This document shows positions 6,767-11,575 of a DNA stretch of 11,575 bases, piece by piece. The stretch is from an uncultured Coriobacteriaceae bacterium (GTDB taxonomy: Bacteria; Actinomycetota; Coriobacteriia; Coriobacteriales; Atopobiaceae). The stretch covers positions 1-11,575 of the forward strand of contig USBN01000042.1 of the NCBI GenBank assembly GCA_900552935.1. Reading direction: 5' to 3'. The position numbers were made by a program, and so were the translations under genes. A model generated the notes under the pieces. The model made no database searches. It saw only the letters and a list, made by a program, of their open reading frames with translations, and was not told where the DNA came from. The number at the start of each line of letters is the position of its first letter. The first letter of the stretch is position 1.

Positions 6767-6787
6767 TGACGGTCCTTCGTTTGTTGG

Positions 6788-6822
6788 AAACCTGAAAAAG
6801 GGACAGTCCCTTTTTCAGGTTT
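6788..6822. repeat. GGGACAGTCCC palindrome, copy 3 (35 bp)
   Basis: The 29-bp core (6791-6819) is identical to copy 1. Here three A and three T extend it, giving perfect 17-base arms around a central A at 6805. It fills the gap between the amidohydrolase stop and the fusion-gene start, so any readthrough transcript would fold into a long hairpin about 20 bases before the start codon. It could reduce downstream expression, protect the upstream RNA, or simply be a tolerated mobile repeat. Confidence 0.92.
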
Positions 6823-6842
6823 TGGGCGTGATGGCGGGTGGG

Positions 6843-8408
6843 CTAGCAGGCTCCGTGGCCGAGCATGCCGCGCGCGATGGCGGCGGCGACGCCCTGGCGC
6901 TGCGGGCGATACGGGCGGCCCTGGAGGAGAAGCTCCTCGACCTTGATACGCTGGAGCTCAGCCGCGGGCACCTCGTAGGGGTTCTCGGAGAGAATCACCA
7001 TGTCGGCGAGCTTGCCGGCCTCGAGAGAACCGCGGTCGTGCTCGCCGAAGGTGACCCAAGCGCCGTTGTAGGTGGCGGCCCTGAGTGCCTCGCGGATGGT
7101 AAGAGATTGGCCAGGCGTGCTGTTGTTGCAGGCGCGGTGCAGCCAAAGGATCGGGTCGGGGTCCGTGCAGGGCGCGTCCGAGCCGAGGGAGATCACGACG
7201 CCGGCGTCGGCGATGTCGCGCAACGGGTTCAGGCGGCCGACGCGCTCCTCGCCGAGGAGCTCGACGAGGTAGGACTCGGGCTCCTGCGGCCAGTCGATGA
7301 AGGAGGACTGCATCGGGAAGTGGATGCCGTGGCTCGCGCAGAGGGCGATGCCCTCGGGCGTGGGCAGGTCATCGTGGATGATGCCGTGGCGGGCGTCCTC
7401 GCGCGGGAACTCGTCGAGCGCGCGGGCGAGGCAGCGGGCCGCCTGGTCGAATGCGGCGTCGCCGATGGCGTGCATCTCGATCTGGAGGCCGGCGCGGTTG
7501 GCGGCACGGCAGAACTCGAGGACCTGCTCGTCGGTGTAGTAGAGGACGCCCTTGTCGTCGGTGCCCTCATAGGGCTCGTGCATCGCGGCGTCCTTCGAGC
7601 CAAAGCAGCCGTCAAGCGCGCAGGCGAAGCAGCCACCGATGCGCGGCAGGTGGCGCTTGGTGGCGACCTTCGGGTCGAGCGACTGCGGGAAGACGCGAAT
7701 CTGGAAGCCGCTCTGGGCGCTCTTGGCGAGCCACTGCTCGAGCGAGATGTCGAGGTCGCCGGTGAAGCCGACACCCGAGACGTCGTGGACCATGCCGATG
7801 CCCTTGCTGGCGAGGTAGTCCATCGCGTGCTGGATGTTCCTGACGAGCTCGGGAATGGAGAGCGAATCGGTGATGAAGTTCGAGACCGCAAAGAAGGCCT
7901 CCTGGTTCATCTCACCCGTGTCGGGGTGGTAGCCGCGGAGGACGGAGACCTTATCCTCGACCTTCCTGAGCAGGGGAGTGTTGACGACGCAAGCGTGGCC
8001 GTCGTACTTCACGATCATGAGCGGGCGGTCCGGGCAGACGGCGTCGAGCTCCTCGCGCGTGACGAGGTGGCCCTCCTTGACGGAGTAGGGCGAGGCGCCG
8101 AAGGCGATGAGGGTCTTGGCGGTCGACTTGGCGGCGAACTCGCTCACCATCTCGCAGATCTGGGCGTTCGTGCGGGCGTTCATGACGTTGAGGCCGGCGT
8201 TGAACGTGGCGAAGCTAGCGAGGTGCTCGTGCGTGTCGACGAAGCTCGGGCAGAGGGCGCGGCCGGCAAGGTCGACGCGCTCGCCGGTAGCGTAGCGTTC
8301 GGGCAGGTCATTGCCCACGTAGACGATGCGGCCGCCGTCTTCGACGAGGTAACGCGCCACGTCATCCGTGGCGTTGACCGTGAGGATGGAACCTTCGTAG
8401 ACCTTCAT
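6843..8408 (-). CDS. YtcJ-type amidohydrolase (amidohydrolase family 3)
   Basis: A 521-residue metal-dependent hydrolase of the YtcJ / N-substituted formamide deformylase group, a normal length for it. Residues 1-55 form the N-terminal part of the small beta domain. The barrel follows, with the metal-binding HxH in FVDTHEHL (His60, His62), GHACVVN (137-143), EMHAIGDAAFDQA (His313), HGIIHDDLPTPEG (His345) and LGSDAPCTDPDP (Asp411). The C-terminal LEAGKLADMVIL (462-473) is the usual strand completing the beta domain. There is no signal peptide, so it is probably cytoplasmic. The start at 8408 follows AAGGA at good distance and matches the family's N-terminus; the frame extends upstream to 8591 but that extension is Arg-rich and unlike the family. 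In place of the common K-x-x-x-D-G motif it has FACALDGCFGS (261-271), lacking the lysine. The substrate is unknown. It may share a transcript with the fusion gene 76 bp downstream. Confidence 0.9.
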   Translation of the reverse strand: MKVYEGSILTVNATDDVARYLVEDGGRIVYVGNDLPERYATGERVDLAGRALCPSFVDTHEHLASFATFNAGLNVMNARTNAQICEMVSEFAAKSTAKTLIAFGASPYSVKEGHLVTREELDAVCPDRPLMIVKYDGHACVVNTPLLRKVEDKVSVLRGYHPDTGEMNQEAFFAVSNFITDSLSIPELVRNIQHAMDYLASKGIGMVHDVSGVGFTGDLDISLEQWLAKSAQSGFQIRVFPQSLDPKVATKRHLPRIGGCFACALDGCFGSKDAAMHEPYEGTDDKGVLYYTDEQVLEFCRAANRAGLQIEMHAIGDAAFDQAARCLARALDEFPREDARHGIIHDDLPTPEGIALCASHGIHFPMQSSFIDWPQEPESYLVELLGEERVGRLNPLRDIADAGVVISLGSDAPCTDPDPILWLHRACNNSTPGQSLTIREALRAATYNGAWVTFGEHDRGSLEAGKLADMVILSENPYEVPAAELQRIKVEELLLQGRPYRPQRQGVAAAIARGMLGHGAC

Positions 8409-8440
8409 ACGTGTGTCCTTACGTGTGGGCGCGAGCCTTT

Positions 8441-8487
8441 GTTCACGAATAGTGTTCACATGTGTAAGCAGTCTGTAAAGAGTGAAC
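8441..8487. promoter_or_regulatory. GTTCAC repeat cluster, possible operator upstream of the amidohydrolase
   Basis: GTTCAC occurs at 8441-8446 and 8454-8459 (13 bases start to start), and its complement GTGAAC at 8482-8487. TGTTCAC and GTGAACA thus form a 7-bp dyad with a wide spacer. An 8-bp palindrome CACATGTG (8457-8464) overlaps the second copy. The cluster lies 33-79 bases before the amidohydrolase start, where a regulator would bind. I could not find a convincing -35/-10 pair for the minus strand here. Confidence 0.4.
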
Positions 8488-8622
8488 ATGAAAAAGAAGC
8501 GGCGAACGTGCCGGCTCTTTCCCGGAACGGTTCTTTTGGGCGGAGGCAGGCGCCGCTCGGGTGCGGACGTGGCGATACGCGGGTCTCGCACAGCTGCCGC
8601 GCGCCGTCGCCTGGCTTCGCGC

Positions 8623-8628
8623 TATACT
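8623..8628 (+). promoter_or_regulatory. Possible -10 box for the asp23-yloV-recG operon
   Basis: TATACT matches the -10 consensus at 5 of 6 positions, in a GC-rich setting about 85 bases before the asp23-like start codon. No good -35 is seen 16-18 bases upstream, so activation or an unusual sigma factor may be needed. Low confidence. Confidence 0.35.
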
Positions 8629-8713
8629 TCCTTCTACCTATGAAATCTCATGGGCCGCCGGCTTCCCGGTGGCTTGGTGGCCGGTGCAGCCGGCCAAACG
8701 AGAGGAGAGACGC

Positions 8714-9061
8714 ATGGCCGATCCCATTCTCGGCACCCTCCGGGTCTCTAACGACGTCATCGCTGACCTCGCCGGTTACGCCGCGTTCGAGTGCTACGGC
8801 GTCGTGGGCATGGCCTACACGGATGCCCAGGACAACATCGTTCGTCTGCTGTCGCTCGGCAGCCTCCGCAAGGGCATCGACGTCACCGTGGTGGATGGTC
8901 GCGTCAAGGTCGACCTCCACACCGTCCTCGAGCAGGGCGTCAACATGGCGAGCGTCTCCCGCAACCTCGAGAGCGCCGTTCGCTTCACGCTCAAGGAGGT
9001 CGCGGAGATCGACAACGCAGACGTCACGGTCCACGTCGAGGACCTTCGCGCCAACAGGTAG
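8714..9061 (+). CDS. Asp23/Gls24 family protein (YloU-like)
   Basis: A small protein of 115 residues, the normal size for the short YloU-type members. It covers the whole DUF322 domain: MADPILGTLRVSNDVIADLAG, then ECYGVVGM (27-34), the central VTVVDGRVKVDLHTVLE (53-69) and the final helix and strand VTVHVEDLR (104-112). Family members act in cell-envelope stress and membrane-linked assemblies in Gram-positive bacteria; the molecular role of the YloU type is not settled. The start is clear: AGAGGAGAG (8701-8709) lies just before the ATG. The frame extends upstream to 8561 but that part is not family-like. It is first in a probable operon with the FakA-like gene and recG, an order kept in many Gram-positive bacteria. 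Confidence 0.93.
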   Translation: MADPILGTLRVSNDVIADLAGYAAFECYGVVGMAYTDAQDNIVRLLSLGSLRKGIDVTVVDGRVKVDLHTVLEQGVNMASVSRNLESAVRFTLKEVAEIDNADVTVHVEDLRANR

Positions 9062-9076
9062 CGCCCACTCGGTCCG

Positions 9077-9144
9077 GGGCTATCTCGGGCCGTACCCTTG
9101 GCCCGGGCCATCTCGGGTCGCCGCACGACGCCCGCCCTGCGGGC
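9077..9144 (+). repeat. Spacer repeats and hairpin between asp23-like gene and yloV
   Basis: Two 16-base units (9077-9092 and 9105-9120), sharing the core ATCTCGGG and differing at two bases, repeat at 28 bases. Between them GGGCC (9087-9091) and GGCCC (9100-9104) can pair. A separate perfect hairpin GCCCGC-CCT-GCGGGC lies at 9130-9144, about 25 bases before the yloV start. These could tune expression or RNA stability within the operon. Confidence 0.5.
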
Positions 9145-9168
9145 ACCAACGCCGCTAAGGCAATCGAT

Positions 9169-10851
9169 ATGGAGAGAGTCCCAAACATGATTTCCAACGT
9201 GATTCGCTCGTGCTTCCCCGTCGCCGCCCAGGCTGTGGCCGACAAGTCGGAAGACATCAACAAGCTCAACGTCTTCCCCGTGCCCGATGGCGACACCGGC
9301 ACCAACATGTCGCTCACGCTCGGCACCGTCGTCCGCGAGGTCGAGGCGCTTCCCGCAGACGCGGACATGGAGGCCGTTGCCAAGGCGATCACGCACGACT
9401 CCCTCATGGGTGCTCGCGGCAACTCCGGCGTCATCACGAGCCAGATCCTTCGCGGCATGGCGGAGGGCCTCGTCGGTTCCCGCGAACCCGTCACCGCGGC
9501 GGACATCGCCGCCGCCTTTCGCAACAGCGTGAAGGTCGCCTTCAAGGCAGTCCGCAAGCCGGTTGAGGGCACGATCCTCACCGTCATCCGCGACATGTCG
9601 ACTCGCGCCGACCGCTGTGAGAAGGAGAAGATGCCGGTCCCCGAGATGCTCGAGGCCCTCGTCGTCGAGGCGTACGAGTCCGTCGCCCGCACGCCTGACC
9701 TCCTGCCCGTCCTCAAGGAGAACGGCGTCGTCGACTCCGGCGCCTACGGCTTCGCCACCTTCGTCGAGGCCTTCGTCAACGCCGCCCTCGGCAAGTCCGG
9801 CAAGATCGACTTCGAGACCTCCGTCGCCTTCGCCTCCTCCGCGCACGGTGCCGCTGACGCTCGCGTCGCCATCGAGCTCAACGATGACTGGGAGGGCTCG
9901 GAGTACACCTACTGCAACGAGTTCCTCTTCAAGGCCGAGGAGGGCTTCGATCCCGACGCCGCCCTCTCGTACCTCGCCACGCTCGGTGATTGCGAGCTCG
10001 TCGTCGGTTCCTTCCCGGACTTCAAGGTCCACGTCCACTCCAACGAGCCCAACCGCGTGCTCGAGTACATGCTCAAGTACGGTCAGGTCTACGAGGTCTT
10101 CATCCACAACATGGTGATGGAGGCCCACGATCGCACGGCCAGCATCGCCGCCGACCAGGCTGCCGCCGCTCCCGCGGAGCCCAAGAAGCCTCTCGGCTTC
10201 GTTGCCGTCGCCGCCGGTGCCGGCGAGGCTGACATCCTCAAGTCCCTCGGCGTCGACGTCGTGGTCTCTGGTGGCCAGACGATGAACCCCTCCACGGCCG
10301 ACATCCTCGATGCCGCCGCCTCCGCCAACGCGGAGCACGTCATCGTCCTGCCCAACAACGGCAACATCCGCATGGCCGCGGAGGCCGCCGCGAGCGCCTC
10401 TGAGGACTTCGAGATCATCGTCGTTCCCACCAAGACCGTGCCGCAGGCGTTCGCTGCCATGTTCGCCGTCGACGTCGAGGCTAGCGCCGAGGACAACGCC
10501 GAGGCTATGGTCGAGGCCATCGCCGAGGTCCGCGACGGCGAGGTCACCCACGCCGTTCGTGATTCCCAGGCCGCTGACGGCACCCCGATCCACGACGGCG
10601 ACATTATGGGCATCGCCGGTGGCGACATCGCCATCGTCGGCTCTGACGTCGAGCAGGTCACCCTCGACCTCATCGCCAAGATGCAGGACGAAGAGGAGGG
10701 CGACACCCTCACCATCCTCGCCGGCGAGGACATGGACGAGGAGCGCTTCGACGCCCTGTGCAGCCGCATCGAGGAGGCCCAGCCTGACCTCGAGATTGAC
10801 GCCCACCGTGGCGGCCAGCCTCTCTACCCGGTCATCTTCTCGATCGAGTAG
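9169..10851 (+). CDS. fakA: DAK2 domain protein, fatty acid kinase subunit FakA (YloV-like)
   Basis: A 560-residue protein of the FakA/YloV family, about the usual 550. FakA transfers phosphate from ATP to a fatty acid held by a DegV-type FakB, making acyl phosphate for phospholipid synthesis in the cytosol. The N-terminal DhaL/DAK2 domain carries LNVFPVPDGDTGTNM (33-47), with metal-binding Asp40 and Asp42, and SLMGARGNSGVI (78-89). The middle domain has Cys249 and the His-x-His in KVHVHSNEP (His288, His290), matching the Cys/His/His zinc site known from S. aureus FakA. An Ala/Pro linker (about 326-340) leads to the C-terminal domain with VSGGQTMNPS (366-375). ATG 9169 follows AAGG at 8 bases; ATG 9187, six codons later, follows GGAGAGAG and is equally possible. 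No fakB/degV is in the window, so its partner must be encoded elsewhere. Confidence 0.93.
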   Translation: MERVPNMISNVIRSCFPVAAQAVADKSEDINKLNVFPVPDGDTGTNMSLTLGTVVREVEALPADADMEAVAKAITHDSLMGARGNSGVITSQILRGMAEGLVGSREPVTAADIAAAFRNSVKVAFKAVRKPVEGTILTVIRDMSTRADRCEKEKMPVPEMLEALVVEAYESVARTPDLLPVLKENGVVDSGAYGFATFVEAFVNAALGKSGKIDFETSVAFASSAHGAADARVAIELNDDWEGSEYTYCNEFLFKAEEGFDPDAALSYLATLGDCELVVGSFPDFKVHVHSNEPNRVLEYMLKYGQVYEVFIHNMVMEAHDRTASIAADQAAAAPAEPKKPLGFVAVAAGAGEADILKSLGVDVVVSGGQTMNPSTADILDAAASANAEHVIVLPNNGNIRMAAEAAASASEDFEIIVVPTKTVPQAFAAMFAVDVEASAEDNAEAMVEAIAEVRDGEVTHAVRDSQAADGTPIHDGDIMGIAGGDIAIVGSDVEQVTLDLIAKMQDEEEGDTLTILAGEDMDEERFDALCSRIEEAQPDLEIDAHRGGQPLYPVIFSIE

Positions 10852-10866
10852 CCTTCCGGGGTTCGT

Positions 10867-11575
10867 GTGACCGGCACCTCCGGCGACCTCGCCCGCGCGG
10901 CGGGGACCATTCCAGACATAGGCGAGGCGTCGCTGCGCCTCGCGCGCGCGCGGGCGTGGGACGGCGATGTCTCGCGCCTGCGTTTTGCTCGAGGGTCTCG
11001 CGCTGAGGCCCTCGAACGCCTTGGCGTGGAGAGCGTCCGAGACGCGCTTCTCCACATTCCGCATCGCTATCTCGACTTTACGCGCATCACGAAGGTCTCC
11101 CAGGCGGACGTCGGCACCGAGGTCACGTGCGTGGGCGTCATCGACAAGGTGACGCTCAAGCGCCCGCGCCCGCGCCTCCAGATCGTCGAGGTCGCGCTTA
11201 TCGACGAGACGGGCGTGCTCATGTGTGCCTTCTTCAAGCAGCCCTGGCTCGCCGACCAGCTCCATCATGGCGACACGCTCGCGGTTTCCGGCAAGGTCAC
11301 CTTTGCGTATGGCTTTAAGCAGATGGCGCCGCAGTTCCACGAGGTGGTGGCGCGTGAGGGGGAGGCCGCCTCCCCGTCTGCGTTCGCGCGCCTGCTACCC
11401 GTGCATTCCGTCTCCGAGGGTCTGACGCCAGCCTGGATGCGTCGCATCGAGAGTGCCGCGCTCGCGGATTGGGGCGACGCCTGCGACTTCATGCCCGCCA
11501 GGCTCGTCGCGGCCCACGGTCTCATGACCGAGGCGCGCGCCATTCGCGAGGCGCACTTCCCGTGCGGCTCGCACG
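10867..11575 (+). CDS. recG: ATP-dependent DNA helicase RecG, N-terminal part, cut by window edge
   Basis: The frame opens at GTG 10867, 15 bases after the yloV stop and in the same frame, and runs to the window end: 236 codons of a protein usually about 700 residues. It is the only available start, since the preceding in-frame codons back to the yloV TAG contain no other start codon; the ribosome site is weak (GGGG, 10857-10861). RecG regresses stalled replication forks and processes branched DNA. Seen here are the N-terminal helical part with LGVESVRDALLHIPHRYLDF (52-71), the OB-fold wedge domain that grips the junction (VGTEVTCVGVIDKV to GDTLAVSGKVTF, 82-146), and the RecG signature LLPVHSVSEGLTPAWMRRI (177-195). 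The helicase motor lies beyond the window. The close spacing implies cotranscription and probably translational coupling with yloV. Confidence 0.93.
   Translation, partial: MTGTSGDLARAAGTIPDIGEASLRLARARAWDGDVSRLRFARGSRAEALERLGVESVRDALLHIPHRYLDFTRITKVSQADVGTEVTCVGVIDKVTLKRPRPRLQIVEVALIDETGVLMCAFFKQPWLADQLHHGDTLAVSGKVTFAYGFKQMAPQFHEVVAREGEAASPSAFARLLPVHSVSEGLTPAWMRRIESAALADWGDACDFMPARLVAAHGLMTEARAIREAHFPCGSH

Larger units (their letters stand above)
8409..8713. other. 305-bp divergent intergenic region between amidohydrolase and asp23-like gene
   Basis: No convincing gene is seen. The left third (8409-8500) is AT-richer and holds the GTTCAC repeats. The middle (8500-8600) shows only an imperfect stem (about 8494-8520). 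The right part carries a TATACT box and a GC-rich, GGCCGG-rich leader before the asp23-like gene. No rpmB gene is present, although rpmB is divergent from this operon in many Firmicutes. Confidence 0.6.

Noticed and set aside
4985..6769. Plus-strand frame of 594 codons opposite the fusion gene
   Set aside because: It mirrors the fusion gene's codon bias, is rich in Glu/Val/Asp/Arg without recognisable domains, and the opposite strand encodes clear conserved motifs.
6788..6822. Standard intrinsic terminator after the amidohydrolase gene
   Set aside because: The T-run lies inside the stem rather than after it, and the same element occurs upstream of lysR, so a repeat is the better description; a partial termination effect is not excluded.
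8409..8591. N-terminal extension of the amidohydrolase frame to 8591
   Set aside because: The extra residues are Arg-rich and unlike the family; AAGGA precedes the ATG at 8408.
8561..8713. N-terminal extension of the asp23-like frame to 8561
   Set aside because: The extension is not family-like, and a strong ribosome site directly precedes the ATG at 8714.
8641..8713. Leader peptide starting at ATG 8640
   Set aside because: No ribosome site, and the frame runs out of phase into the asp23-like gene without an early stop or characteristic residues.
6420..9158. Plus-strand frame of 912 codons spanning three genes and two intergenic regions
   Set aside because: It crosses the amidohydrolase and its control region in antisense and has no family signature.
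8815..11340. Minus-strand frame of 841 codons opposite asp23-like gene, yloV and recG
   Set aside because: A high-GC shadow frame: low-complexity Gly/Asp/Val/Arg sequence with no domain, while three conserved genes lie on the plus strand.

Overview
The window is high-GC bacterial DNA, with strong G/C preference at third codon positions and the long spurious antisense frames that this produces. The order asp23-like gene, DAK2/YloV (FakA-type) gene, recG is the conserved yloU-yloV-recG neighbourhood of Firmicutes and Actinomycetota. With the high GC and the GGGACAGTCCC palindromes, this points to an actinobacterium, probably of the class Coriobacteriia (Collinsella/Olsenella-like). That placement is inference; no rRNA or other decisive marker is present.

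Layout. (1) 1-1242, minus: a MATE multidrug exporter, cut by the window edge. (2) 1360-2274, minus: a LysR-type regulator, divergent from (3) 2431/2488-3840, plus: an NhaC-family Na+/H+ antiporter. Their shared control region holds two GGGACAGTCCC palindromes and a 7-7-7 dyad that looks like a LysR operator lying on predicted divergent promoters. (4) 3841-4099: the convergent intergenic region, with GC hairpins, a 3 x 14 bp tandem repeat and a 17-bp inverted repeat whose loop holds two further small stems. (5) 4100-6766, minus: an 888-residue multidomain protein with the order winged helix, LicC-like nucleotidyltransferase, LicA-like choline/ethanolamine kinase, degenerate winged helix, second LicC-like nucleotidyltransferase. 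(6) 6843-8408, minus: a YtcJ-type amidohydrolase upstream of gene 5, with a third GGGACAGTCCC palindrome in the 76-bp gap. (7) 8409-8713: a 305-bp divergent control region. (8) 8714-11575, plus: a probable operon of an Asp23/Gls24-family protein, a FakA-like fatty acid kinase and the start of recG.

How the parts may work together. The lysR/nhaC pair looks like a regulator and its transporter target. The amidohydrolase may release a small amine or similar compound. The downstream fusion protein carries the domains needed to phosphorylate an amino alcohol such as choline and activate it as a CDP derivative for decorating cell-surface polymers; the link between these two genes rests only on adjacency. 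The asp23-yloV-recG block is housekeeping: envelope or stress function, fatty acid activation for phospholipid synthesis, and replication fork rescue.

The most unusual item is the fusion protein. It contains an internal duplication of a winged-helix plus nucleotidyltransferase unit on both sides of a kinase. The other items worth checking are the palindrome family, the structured 3975-4034 element and the lysR/nhaC operator.
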